The notes: generated from the letters alone by a model not told the origin. 64,000 bases of DNA from Coprinellus micaceus (GCA_951394405.1 OX596342.1:310001-374000); one strand, 5' to 3'. Shown: positions 10,228 through 21,077, counted from the stretch's first letter. Numbers and translations are program-made.

Positions 10228-12748
10228 ATGTCTTCCAACGCTCATCACGATATGCACCATAACCAGCACCAAGGCCAGCCGCAGCCCCGACCCTCGACGT
10301 CGTCCATCGGGAAGACGTCCCCGCTCAACCCTGGATCCGCGAGCGCCCCGACGACCCCGGGGCTGCCGCCGCACCCCGCGCCCTTCGCCCGCCCCGGGAG
10401 TAGGGGGAGCTTGAACCTGATGGCGGCGGCGCAGGGGCAACAGCCGCAAGGACTGGGAGGGCAGACGGGGGGAAGCTTCTCGAGGATGGCGAATGAGGAG
10501 TTGAGGGCGCTTAGTGGGCCGTATCCGAATGGGTTGACGTCTGGCTTGCCGCCCGCCCCTGGGTCTCGGGGATCCATGATCCTCTACCGACGTGCGGATA
10601 GTTTTACGAGTCCCCCGCTGCCGCAAGGTCCTATGGCGCCGGAAGAAGGCAACAGATACACGCTACATGAGGGGTTCCTGCCCCCGCCGCCGATTGGGGG
10701 AGGGGGGCATGGGGGGAGTAATAGGGGGAGCATGTATAGCGTGAGCGGGGATAGTATCGCGAGTATGGGGATGGGGGATAGTAAGTACCCGCCTAGTCTT
10801 TTTGCGGGGGGGACGCCTGGGACGCCGGGGACGCCTATCCGAACCACTGGGTCGGGACTCAGAGGACCCTTTCAGGGTGCGGCGGTGCATGATGGGAGGG
10901 GGAGCGTGTGGAGTGATGGGAGGACTAGTGTTGCGTTTAGTGGGTATGGGGGAGGGGGGGGGAGGGGGAGGACTGGTGGCGTATGCGTATGATCCGGATG
11001 AGGAAGACTTGAGTGAGGATGATGAGGATGATTGGTTGCATGATCCTGAGGTTGCGTATCCGAAGGTGAGTTTTATTCGTTCTTCTCTTGATTCTTCCTG
11101 TTCTTCCTTTCTCTCGCGTTCTCGCCCTCCATGTCTTTCGTCTTTCGTCCCCTCATCCACCCAGACAAGCATTATGTCCTCCCTCCCCTCATTCACCCAC
11201 ACAAGAGTAACTGAGTCACATGCTAACTGCGCCTCTGCGTCTCGCGTTGTAATAGGGCAAGCACGCACGAGGAGGCTCCAAGGCCCCGCCGCCGCCCCCG
11301 CCGAAGGGGGCTGCGGGGATCCAGCATTCGAATAGTGTGAGTGGGAGCAGTGCGGGGGGGCATAGCGATGCGGTGTTGAAGGGGAAGGGGAGTACCGTTG
11401 GGGGAGGGGGTGTGAGGGGGAGTGGGGAGGGTCAAGGTACGCTTTTTATTCGATTTTTCTTTTCTTTTTCTTTTTCTTTTTCTTCCTCTTTGCGAAGAAG
11501 AGAGTTGAGATGGAAGGGTGGAGAGCGAATGCTGACGATGATATTGCGTAGGTGCAACAGCGACGGGCACGGGCGAGAAGGATAAACGCGGGTTGAGGAT
11601 CCCGCATCCGAGTAAGGTCCCCCCGCATTATAGGGGCACGGCGAGTTGGAGTTGGAGGGGGGTGGTTAATATGTGCGTGTCTTCCTTTAGTTCGTTCGGG
11701 AGTGGGATTTGGGTTTCTGGTGTGGTGTCGAGCTTTCGCTCGCCTCGTACCTCTCTCTTCCCACGCACCCTCCCTGCGTCCCCTTCACCCCAACTAAAAC
11801 ACCCCCCAACGACACCTTACTGACTCCCCCCCCCCTCTTCCTCCTCAACGTATAGAACGACCCTCATCGCGCTCCTCGCATCTCTCCTCGCGCTCTTCAT
11901 GGTCTACCCGATGATCCGCGACAAGATGGACTCGGGCGTCAATGCGCGGATTACGGGGAATACGAGGATAAATGCGACGGGGCAGGCGGTTGAGGGGGAT
12001 GGGAGTAGTGTCGGCGGTGGTGGTGCGTTCCTTCTCCTCTTTTATTGAAGTAAAATAGGCGTGCTGATGATCTTGGCCTGTCTTTCTTCGACTCCATGTA
12101 GGTTCGCGCTCGAGTAGCAGCACCTCGCGGACGACGACGCGCGAGTTGAATCCCGGGGGTGTGACGTTTAACCGGCGCGGGGTCCTCTTTGACTTGCCGG
12201 CTGCTACGCCTACGGTCTCGGTTTCGGTTGTGACGGGACGGAGTCCGGCGGGGTGGGCAGTGGCGTCGATGGTGCCGTGCCATGGGAAGGACGGGGAAGG
12301 TGGGGGGATGGGGAATGGGAAGGATGGGAAGGAGCCTGCGTTTAGGTGGATGAGGAATGGGAAATTGGAGGAAGGTGTGAAGCCGTGGCCTGTGCCTCCG
12401 CCGAGTCCTGTGAGGGGTGTGGAGATGCCTGTGGCGACAAGGTTTTATACGCTGGATGAGGAAGATCTACAAGACGATGGTGAGGGTGAGGAGTGGGTTG
12501 TGGTGGAGAGGCCGCCGAAATATGGTCCGGGGCATAAAGCGCATGAGGAGGAGGAGGGAAGGCCGAACCATAAAGCGCACGAGAAGGCTGAGAAGGAGAA
12601 GGAGGAGGGGAGACCGAAGAGTCTGGCGCCGACGGTGACCCCGACGAGGAGTGAGAGTGGGGCGCCGGAGGTGACGGCGGCGTTGTGGGGTGGAGGGAGT
12701 GGGGAGGAGGTGTTGGAGTGTGGGGAGGTGAGTAGAGGTTCATTTTGA
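10228..12748 (+). CDS. SKN1/KRE6/Sbg1-like beta-glucan synthesis-associated membrane protein, frame break, no GH16 domain seen
   Basis: Likely type II membrane protein of the secretory pathway linked to cell-wall beta-glucan synthesis. Exons as read: 10228-11065 (with a one-base frame break), 11256-11436, 11552-11672, 11856-12022, 12102-12748; about 650 residues. The cytosolic N-terminus is Ser/Gly/Pro-rich with SRGS and SKYP motifs, then AYAYDPDEEDLSEDDEDDWL, an RGVVN juxtamembrane motif, one membrane span (LIALLASLLALFMVYPMI) and a luminal RITGNTRINATGQ motif. This order is what I know from KRE6/SKN1 proteins. The odd part is what follows: instead of the GH16 catalytic domain there is a Ser/Thr-rich stretch and a Glu/Lys-rich tail. 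The frame shifts at nine Gs (10954-10962); one G fewer would restore it. A GTGAGT at 12727 could be a further donor, so the 3' end is uncertain. Sbg1-type members of the same family lack GH16, which is an alternative reading. Confidence 0.5.
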
Positions 12749-14367
12749 TTTTTGTTTGGGTTTTGGTGGTTTCGAGGTCGCTTTTTGTGGTCGGGATGGC
12801 TGATGGGAGACAGGACGGGGTGGTGTGGTCTTTATACCTAACCCCCTCGCCCTCGAGCTAGCTCGTTTACCTTCGCCTCGAGATCCTTCGCTCCGAGGAC
12901 CCGGAGGTGGCGAGCTGCGTCTCCGCGGTGCCCATACACTCGAGGCTTCCCTCGTTAATGGGGGAGGCTAGGTGGCGCTTCGGGTGTCAATCACCTTTTT
13001 CATTTGATACTCGGGCGTAGAAGTCCCGTTTTGTGGGCTTTGGGTGGTTCAGCGGGGAACGAGGGGACCTGGGTGGGGGGCTTAGATGGGGTGGACGTAA
13101 GAGTGGCGTTGGTCGAGTCGATCGAGGAGTGGCAAGCCTCGAGTACCTCGCGCTGTGCTCTACCGCCTTAAACGTTTCAGGGCTGGGTGCTCTGGCTTTT
13201 GGCTCTTGCTCTTCATACGTTTCGCGTTTAGCTTCACCTTCACGTTTACCTTCATCTTCGCCATCCTTTGCGTTATAATTCTCGATCTGTGATTCACACG
13301 TACTGATGACCTCCCTCCCCCCCTCCGTCTAGGCCTGCGAAAAGGAGATGAACGAGAGGTGGTAGCCGTTATTGAGGCACCTTCTGGGTTTCGTTTCGTT
13401 CGCTGCTCTTCGTTCGTCGTGATCGGTCGTCCCTTGCTTCCTCTATCTACCTCATAATCCCTTGCTTCCTCTATCAACTCATTATCGGCCTGCTTTCCCC
13501 GGAACCTTTCTGCTCAAAAATCGGACTCGCCTACGGCACGCGTTTGTGCGCACATACCCCCTATCCCTATCCCTGTCGGCTTTTGTGGTCCTTGTTGCTT
13601 ACACAACCCTTCTCCTCGTGGGACTCTCTTCGCTCGCAACCTTGCTTTCGTGGATACCATTGAACCCTTAATTATTCACACGGATAGACGTTTCTTCGTT
13701 AGGATTCGCACATACTACTACCCTTCTTTTGGTTGTACGCTTTCCTCCTCCCTCCGATTCCCGACTTCCTCTCTCCCGCTCTCCTCCATCCCCTCGACAC
13801 TTCTCCTTTACATCTCTCTCCCCGATATATCATCGTCCCTTACCTTACCTTACGCACCCCCATTTAAGCCCCTCCGACCCACCGTCAATATGCTCGACCC
13901 TGGATCCTCTTTAAGACCTTGACCTTTTTCTTTTTCTTTACCTTGATTCTTCGTTTCTTATATTCTCTTCCACCGCGGACAGTAGTATGTGGCATGTGGC
14001 ATTCATTGGTTTCGTCTTTTTTGTTTGGATAATACTCTTTTCCTTTATCACTTACTTCGTTTGGAGTCTGCATAGATATCGAACGTTCTGCATGAGGACC
14101 CCAAGATACGAGTGAGGATTTTGGGTTTGTGCATGCATGGATCTTGCCAGTTTCCTCTCCGTTGCATATGTGCATACTTTGTGTTTGAGATGATGTGGAT
14201 GTGGATGCGAGGATGTAGGACGACACGATATAATAGTTTGATTGCCTTTTGGTTGTATGCCTTCCTGCTCGTCCTTAGCCTACCTTGGCCATGGGCCCCT
14301 GTATGAGGGGCCCGGTAGCCTCGGTTGCCAGGCTTGGAAAGCGGCGCTCGAAATCGACGGTTTAACT
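12749..14367. other. Intergenic, CT-rich, no supported gene
   Basis: Downstream of the SKN1/KRE6-like gene. Plus-strand pyrimidine-rich stretches (13440-13860) yield hydrophobic-looking frames that are compositional artefacts. A CTCCGTCTAG acceptor-like site at 13331 followed by a short frame could be a late exon of the preceding gene, but the implied 600-nt intron would be unusual here. Confidence 0.45.
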
Positions 14368-14445
14368 TAGTCTCGGATACCCAGACGTTGTGGCAGCTGA
14401 TTCCATTTTGGGCAGCGCACTTCAACGTCTGGGTATCCGAGACTA
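14368..14445. mobile_element. 78-bp foldback MITE-like element with 9-bp target duplication
   Basis: A perfect 23-bp terminal inverted repeat (starts TAGTCTCGGATACCCAGACG, at 14368-14390 and 14423-14445) encloses a 32-bp centre. Directly flanking it are identical 9-bp sequences GGTTTAACT at 14359-14367 and 14446-14454, a target-site duplication. Nine-base duplications are characteristic of the Mutator (MULE) superfamily. The element matches the outer end of the 545-bp element at 33826-34370. It encodes nothing. Confidence 0.85.
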
Positions 14446-14574
14446 GGTTTAACTCGAAAGTCTCGAACGTAGTCACTTTCTCCTAAGTAGTTCCACCCTC
14501 AATTCCACTCGCTTCCTCTATCATCGCTAACGAGCGACAGGAATACGCAAGGCGCCACGGTTAAAGACAGCATC

Positions 14575-16106
14575 ATGGCCGGTAGGACATGGATTTACTT
14601 CTCGCCCCTTGAGTAGATCGCTCATCGCTCCGAGTAGGATGTCCTTTCCACGGCGTACCCAACGACTTGCTCTGCGAAATATTCCTGCTTTGCCTGCCTT
14701 CAAATCGCTGGGAAACCACACCGAGCCCCTCTGAGGTCCCAACCGTTCTGACTTTGGTTTGCAAACGGTGGAGGGTCGCCGCACTCGACTTCCCGTTGTT
14801 GTGGTGCTGGATGCAACTCCCTATCTTCAAGGGCATCTGGAAGGATAAAGAAGCAGTCGTTCAGACCATGGAACACTTCGGGAACATCCTGAAGCGCTCA
14901 CAATCAGCGCCTCTCAGCCTAATGGTGACAAGCAAGCATCCACATCTGAGAGCCGTCGCCAACCCTTCCTCCCTATCCAATCTGCTTCGTTCTACCACCA
15001 GTTCCCTGACGCGTCTGATTCTCCACAAGATCCCCCTTTCACTGGTAGCATCTCTCCCACCAGGCCAGTTCCACGCCCTTCAGAGCCTCGTATACTGCAA
15101 GGCCAGAATGAAAGGGGGTGATCCTGCTGCCACAGAGCGTGTTGTGGCATTCCGAGCCGCCCCTTCCCTGCGCCGTGTCGCTCTGGACACCACATTTCCA
15201 TTTTATGGCCGTGGCGCTCCGATTTGCGCCCTTCCTTGGAACCAACTCACCCACTTTCTCGACTGCGATGGGCTCAGCAAGTCCGCTCCCTTATTTACGC
15301 GCCACCTCGTCACGCAGAGCACCAACCTCCAATGGCTCAGCCTGAGGCTCACGGAGGAGGAAACCGACCAAGTGGAGGCAAATGAAGTATGGGAGCGGGC
15401 GGAGACAGGACCAGACTTTACGGTCATGCGTGGTGTCACTACCCTCGCCCTTAGTTTTCGGTTCTTGATGGCCTACCCGACCCTCCTTGATATAGTGGAC
15501 TTTCCGAATGTCCGGACCCTACGACTTGAGGCGCGGGGGGCATGGGATCTGGGGGAGGATCAAATCCGATTTCTAACCAGACTTCGGACATTCAAGAAGG
15601 TGGAATTTCTCTCCCTGTCCTTCGAGTTGATCGGTAACGGCGAACTGGAATCCCTCTTTGAATCCACACCCACCGTGCACACCCTGCAGCTTTTTGTTCG
15701 GGGCTCGTATAGCAGTATATTCGGACTTCTGGGAGATAAAGGAGACCTACTCCCCCGTTTACATACCCTGGTTCTGAAGTCCACGGTGTATGGATTCGGG
15801 GGAGCTGCGCAGAGCACTATTTCTGGATACCCCCTCCAACGTCTTCTCGAAGCTCGAACCCCTGGCACGCACCCGACTTCACACATTCGGAGGATAGTTG
15901 TATGGGGTGGCGAGCCTGTTGATGTGGGGGATGGGAAAGAGTTTGTGAAGGTTATTAAGAAGTTCGTAGAGAACGCTGATATGGTGTTCGAGCGCCACGT
16001 CGGTGGGAGGGTGGAGGATATGGAGGGGCCAACGTGGATGAAGATGGACCCTGCGTCGCATGGATGGGAGGAAGCTGGGGTGGCTCAGAACCTTTTACGC
16101 CTTTAG
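14575..16106 (+). CDS. F-box protein with leucine-rich C-terminal region (F-box gene C)
   Basis: Paralogue of F-box gene B, predicted SCF ubiquitin ligase adaptor. Exon 1 is 14575-14581 (ATGGCCG), intron 14582-14637 (56 nt, GTAGGA...GAGTAG), exon 2 14638-16106; about 491 residues beginning M-A-G-C-P-F-H-G-V-P-N-D-L-L-C-E-I-F. The F-box covers about residues 4-50; leucine-rich segments follow (LQWLSLRL, NVRTLRLEA, VHTLQLFV) and the shared RRIVVWGG and FERHVGG blocks close the protein. The acceptor is ambiguous, because GAGTAG offers an alternative AG three bases upstream, but the phase fits only GAGTAG|GATGTCC. The gene lies 130 bp right of a 78-bp MITE and 330 bp left of gene D, the same pairing as B and A in inverted orientation. 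Confidence 0.85.
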
Positions 16107-16436
16107 CGGTCCAGATGAAATGATATCTTTGCTTTTAGTTCTTCGATCTCTTTCTTTGTGACGCGATTCCTCTTTCTTTGAAACTTATGTAGTGCGACGC
16201 GTTATAATAACACCTTTTCGCCTTTTGAATCGTCCCTACCTGTTCATTCAATTCAGCCTGGGCCTTGGCCACACCGGGCGCTTGCCGCGCTTTTCGAGCG
16301 GCGCTTAGATGAGTCAGAGATATCGAGGCAACCGAAGGCCAAGCCTTCAAGCCCGTTTCCTCTGAACCACCATCACCAGCCATTGTCGAAAACAGCTGGC
16401 GCGTAAATCCCTAACTGTTACCCCTGTGGCGAAATC

Positions 16437-17956
16437 ATGCCAAGTAAGTCATATGTTCTTGGGTATCATCGCGTCGGTCCCTCACTCCTCGCCACCCAGC
16501 ACCTCCTTGCGAAACGCTTCCAGACGACCTGCTCTGCGAGGTATTTCTGCGCTGTTTACCTTCGAACCGCTGGGAAACCACCCCAAAGCCGTCCAAGCCA
16601 CCAACCGTCTTGACTCTAGTGTGCCAACGCTGGAGAGCCGTCGCATTCGACTTCCCGTTGTTGTGGTCCTGGATGAAGATCTCTCCGTCTAAGGACGTAT
16701 GGAGTAACCACAGACTATATCGCCAGGATGTCGAGGCCTTTAGGCGCTCACTGGCACGCTCCAACTCCACGCCCCTCAATCTAATGGTGAGGAGGAAGAT
16801 CTTGGAACTGGAAGACGTCACCATCGACTCCTTTCTATACCACGTTATCCAACCCTCCCTGGCATCCCTGACCCGTCTGGTTCTCCTCGCAATCCCAATC
16901 ACCCAGTTGGAACGCATCCCATCCGGTCTCTTCCCGTCTCTCCAGAGCCTCGTGTTTTGCATGGCCGATTCAGGAGAGGATAATGGGAATACACCCATCG
17001 TGGCGTTCCGAGATGCACCTTCCTTGCGTCGTGTCGCGCTGGATTCCACAATCTTTTGCGATCACGATGCCCCTCGTTTCGTTCTTCCTTGGAGTCAGCT
17101 CACGCATTTCCTTCATTGCGATCGGGATAGCAGCTGTACCTCCCTGTTCGCACACCACCTCGTCACCCAGAATCCTCACCTTCAGTGGCTTGGCTTGGGT
17201 CCCACGTACGAGGACATAGAGCAGGTGGGGCTTGGAGAATGGAAGCGACCGCCTGGGTTGGATTCTACCATCATGGAGGGTGTCCTTACCCTCGTTTTGA
17301 ACTTCAAATGGCTGGAGATTGGGTACCTCGGTCTGTTCGACAGAATTGAGTTTCCGAATATCCGGACGTTGCGACTCACCGCGTCGGAAGCGGGCACCTT
17401 GTGGGGTCACGCAGAACGGTTCTTCGCCAAGCTCCAGACGTTCAAGAAACTCGAGTTCCTCTCCATCCACATGGACTCGGTCGATCCTGATATCTTGGAA
17501 TCTCTCCTCAAATCGTTACCCTCCGTGCACACCCTCCATCTCTACGTCAACGGCTCGTATCGCGAGACACTCCAACTTTTGGAGGAAAATGGGGACGTTC
17601 TGCCTCGTTTACACACGCTGGTATTGGCCGCTGCCCAAATCGGGGCGCAAGAATCAGAAGATTATTGGATACCTGCATCGGGCCTCCAAAGCTTTCTCAA
17701 GGCTCGAACTTCCCGAGTACACCCAACCTCACGCATCGCAAAGATCGTTGTGTGGGGATACAAGCCTTCCGAAGTTGGTGATGAGCAAGACTTTGTGCAG
17801 GTTATTCAGAAGTTTGTCGGGGGCGGAGAGATCATATTTGAGCGCCACGTAGGGAAGCCGGAGCAGAGGAGTGGGGCAATCTGGATGGAGATGGACGCTG
17901 GTTCACGTGGGTGGGAGGAAGTTGGGGAGGCAGCACATTTCTTAGCCCAGTGCTAG
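16437..17956 (+). CDS. F-box protein with leucine-rich C-terminal region (F-box gene D)
   Basis: Predicted SCF substrate adaptor. Exon 1 is 16437-16443 (ATGCCAA), intron 16444-16499 (56 nt, GTAAGT...CCCAG), exon 2 16500-17956; about 487 residues. The start reads M-P-T-P-P-C-E-T-L-P-D-D-L-L-C-E-V-F, so the CPF motif seen in A-C is altered to PPC. F-box about residues 6-50 (LVCQRWRAVAFDFPLLW). Later segments include LQWLGLGP, NIRTLRLTA and VHTLHLYV, and the terminal AKIVVWG and FERHVG blocks. Within the window it is closest to the truncated gene A. The intergenic DNA before it shares a 15-mer (16296-16310) with the A/B spacer (518-532, opposite strand), showing that the whole pair was duplicated. 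Confidence 0.85.
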
Positions 17957-18251
17957 GGTGGCGAATCAAGCTCTGATGAAGATGAAGTACATAACGACCT
18001 CGTACGACAACGAGTAAGGTTTACTCCAATTTTACCAACACCGCTCCGCGCCTGAATATAACACCATGCCTTCGATGAGAGTAACGGCCCCTCCAAATAC
18101 CAATTTATCGTATATCTAAAGTTGGGCGACGCTTGTGTGCTGGAGCTGGGCCTGGGCGCTTAATACCCTATATGAGGTAAAAATGACTGTTGTCTCGACT
18201 CAATAGATATCTTATACATAGTAATTGGTACAAGGAATTACATTGCAACGG
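17957..18251. other. Short 3' intergenic region
   Basis: AT-richer spacer between two convergent genes (F-box gene D and NmrA-like gene E). It presumably holds both polyadenylation regions; nothing else is visible. Confidence 0.5.
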
Positions 18252-19235
18252 TTAAACAAACATTTCCTTATTCTTTTCAATCCACCCTCTGACCCCCACT
18301 TTCCCCTTGATAGCCCTTGGATCTGCAGCTGTCCTCTCGTCTGCTCCGTCGTCCAAAGCCTTCTCGATATTCGCTAAGATCGGGGCAAACTCCTCCGAGA
18401 GGCCGAGTTGCCTGTAGAGAGCGATCTGAGCTTCGACAGGGATGACCTTGTAGGTGATTTCGCGGCCGAGAACTTCAGTCAGGATTGCTGCAACCTGGGC
18501 CCAAGTTCGTCAGTAAGTATTACTTCCCTCACAACAGCCTAGAAGGAGCCAAAGTTATGCGTACATCTTGGTACGAAACGAAGTCAGGTCCGACGAGGAA
18601 TGGCTCTCGAGTGTGCAAAGACTCGACATCCGTAATTGCCTTGAAAGCAGTCTGTGCAATGTCCTCAACCGCAACGAACGCGACAGGTCCTTTCTCGACG
18701 ACATTCTGAATAAGTCCGCTTGTCTTGATCCCGTGCCCGTAGAACCTCGCAATATTCTCTGCGGTAGGCGAAGATAATCGTCAGTGGAGAGAAACCAATC
18801 AAATAAAAACCAAAGCATACCTGTAAACCATGTTGGCCTGAGGGCAACATGATCCAAACCCTGGTCGTGCAGGTAGGTATGGACTCTCCCCATCTCCTTG
18901 GAATCTGGACCCTTCTCCGTGTGGTCCCCGCTCGCGCTCAGGGCCACAAACCGCTTCACTCCCTTCGCGACAGCCAGGTCAATAAACGGTTTCGCCTTTG
19001 GGAGAGGGTCGTAATCGGACGGCCCCAGAATGTAGATGTAGTCGATCTTCTGGCCCAAAGAAAAGGGCGCCTCGAACGTGGAGGGGTCATCCCAGTCGAA
19101 CTTGACATGCGGAGCGCCCTCTGGGATACGCGAGCCCGAGCGAGATGCGAAGATGACAGGTTTTCCGGCTTCGCCCAGGAGCTGAGCAAGTCGCAGGCCG
19201 ATTTGGCTCCCGCCGCCTGTGATCAGAGTTGCCAT
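18252..19235 (-). CDS. NmrA-like NAD(P)-binding oxidoreductase (EasG/festuclavine-dehydrogenase-like family), copy 1
   Basis: Soluble Rossmann-fold protein, probably an NADPH-dependent reductase acting on a small molecule; substrate unknown. Exons 19235-18821, 18758-18565 and 18494-18252 (415, 194, 243 nt) give 283 residues; introns are 62 and 70 nt. The dinucleotide-binding motif is at the extreme N-terminus (TGGGSQIG, residues 6-13), followed by ASRSG, DWDDP, YILGP, and SASGDH; these fit the atypical SDR/NmrA-like family that includes agroclavine/festuclavine dehydrogenases. The third exon ends GWIEKNKEMFV. No other ergot-type biosynthesis gene is nearby, so a role in such a pathway is not implied. 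Its neighbour 0.9 kb upstream is a tandem paralogue with exactly the same exon lengths. A TATA-like box lies about 70 bp upstream of the start. Confidence 0.88.
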
Positions 19236-19305
19236 GATTTGGGAAGTGAGTGCTGAGCTCTGGGTAGAGGTAGAGGAGTGGATGTTGAATATGGCTTCCT
19301 CTGCG

Positions 19306-19313
19306 ATTTATAT
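19306..19313 (-). promoter_or_regulatory. TATA-like box of NmrA-like copy 1
   Basis: ATATAAAT on the minus strand about 70 bp upstream of the ATG at 19235. The paralogue has a similar box at an equivalent distance, which supports it. Confidence 0.5.
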
Positions 19314-20108
19314 CTACTATGCGCACCACTTTCAGTTGGATTCTTCTCGGTGGAATTGGACTCCTTGCAATCATTCCACCGCGCGGAACCGTGTTTGTGT
19401 GATCGCAGCTTCGCCAAGAAGTCCAGAGTCCTACGATGTGCCCCGACTGGGCCAAGGGCAGGTCAGCAGGACACGAGTACTGTCCAAAGAGATCTCCGAA
19501 TCGGAGCATCTTTGACGTGGCTTTGACATTTGTTCTTCGTTCTTTGCCGTATTGGGAGTATCTCCTGTGTTCTCGGACGCACATCTCAACATCCCACACG
19601 TCTCCCCTGCTTTCGGACGCACCCTCGCTGCGCAGTGTTGCGAGTGAGTCATGGATTGGGATCTTGTTGACGACGATGAATAAGAAAGGGGACTCAGGTA
19701 CGTGTTCCTCCCATTCAAACACCACCCTGTTCATTTAATTCACGAGCGCGCCATCATTGCGAGAGCCAAGTGACCGCAGGCTGCGCATCTTCCCAATCAA
19801 ACGCAGCTTGCAGCCTCCTCCAGAGAGGCGCCAAATTCACGTCGCTAACCCATCTTCGACATCTTGGATCAATGAAAGCGTGGCGTACACCCCGAGCTCG
19901 CACAACAGGTGAGGCATTACGCCCTCGAGATTCAACCTCGAAAAATCGGTCTTAAAAGGCCTCGATATGTGCTCCCTCGACGTCCGACTTCCGGCTGTGG
20001 CAATCGACCAGGTGTATCGCCATAACCTAATTCCAAATGCACGGGTTGCGGTAGCGTAATTTCTAGAGGTTTGTGTAGACAATATGTAGATGACATTACA
20101 CCAAGTAA
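19314..20108. other. Spacer between the two NmrA-like genes
   Basis: Promoter region of copy 1 and 3' region of copy 2. A minus-strand frame at 20082-19837 contains a leucine-rich phrase (LNLEGVMPHLLCELGVYA) but no domain I recognise; I do not annotate it. Confidence 0.45.
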
Positions 20109-21077
20109 CTAAACGAAAGCTGCTTTATTCTTCTCAATCCATTCCCTAATCCCAACTTTCCCCTTTACAGCCCTTGGATCTGCAGCATTCTTCACATCGA
20201 AACCGTCGTCGAGGGTCTTCTCGATCTGGACCAAAACTGAGGAATAATCCTCAGGGAGTCCCATCTGCACATAGCGCTTGATCTTCTCTTCGACTGAAAT
20301 GACCTTGTAGATGATTTCGCGACCAAGAACTTCAGCGAGGATGGCTGCAACCTGCGAGTTGTATTGGGTGGTCAATGCATGACTACTGGCTGAAACGGAT
20401 AACGAAACTTACATCTTGATACGAGACCAGTTCAGGTCCGACGAGGATGGGCTCCTTGTTAGGCAGAGACTCGACATCCGTGATGGCTTTGAACGCAGTC
20501 TGGGCGATGTCCTCAACTGCGATGAACCCGACGGGGCCCTTCTCGACAACGTTCTCGATCAAGCCATCCGCCTTGACACCGTATGCGTAGTAGCGAGAAA
20601 GGTTCTCTGAACGCACGATATTCAGCAAGGAGAGTAGCACGTGAAAAGGATCAACCGCGTACCTGAGAACCATGTGGGTCGCAGAGCAACGTAGTCCAAG
20701 CCTTGTTCATCCAAGTAGGTATGAACTTTGCCCATCTCCTTCGAACCAGGGCCTTTCTCGTTGTGGTCACCTCCTGCAGAGAGGATTACGAATCGCTTGA
20801 CCCCTTTGGCGACAGCCAGGTCGATGAACGGCTTGACCTTGGGAAGGGGGTCGTAATCAGGGGGTCCGAGGAGGTAGACGTAGTCGATCTTCTGATCCAA
20901 GGCAAACGCTGCGTTGAAGGTGGTTGGGTCGTCCCAGTCGAACTTGACTGAGAGAGCGTCCACGGGGATACGGGAGCCTGAACGAGACGCGAAGACGACG
21001 GGCTTCCCCGCTTCGTGAAGCAGTTCAGCGAGTGGGAGGCCAATTTGGCTACCACCGCCAAGAATGAGAGTTGCCAT
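20109..21077 (-). CDS. NmrA-like NAD(P)-binding oxidoreductase (EasG/festuclavine-dehydrogenase-like family), copy 2
   Basis: Tandem paralogue of the gene at 18252-19235. Exons 21077-20663, 20606-20413 and 20351-20109 (415, 194, 243 nt; introns 56 and 61 nt) give 283 residues, the same length and intron positions and phases as copy 1. The N-terminal Rossmann motif is LGGGSQIG (residues 6-13 region), with ASRSGSRIP, KFDWDDPTTF, YLLGPPDYDPLP and SAGGDHNEKGP following; the middle exon carries the conserved GPVGFIAVEDIAQTAFKAI stretch. Probably an NADPH-dependent small-molecule reductase in the cytosol, substrate unknown. Coding sequences of the two copies are clearly diverged at third positions while introns are unrelated, so the duplication is not recent. 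Confidence 0.88.

Noticed and set aside
13462..13671. Hydrophobic frame resembling a membrane protein (SAFVVLVAYTTLLLVGLSS)
   Set aside because: Pyrimidine-rich DNA codes for Leu/Ser/Phe/Val in any phase; no start context or homologous feature.
19837..20082. Leucine-rich minus-strand frame between the NmrA-like genes, possible F-box remnant
   Set aside because: The resemblance is limited to one leucine-rich phrase; no F-box or shared C-terminal block is present.
18252..21077. Possible ergot-alkaloid-type biosynthetic cluster
   Set aside because: Only the two NmrA-like reductases resemble that pathway; neighbouring genes are F-box and kinase families, so the similarity is at the fold/family level only.
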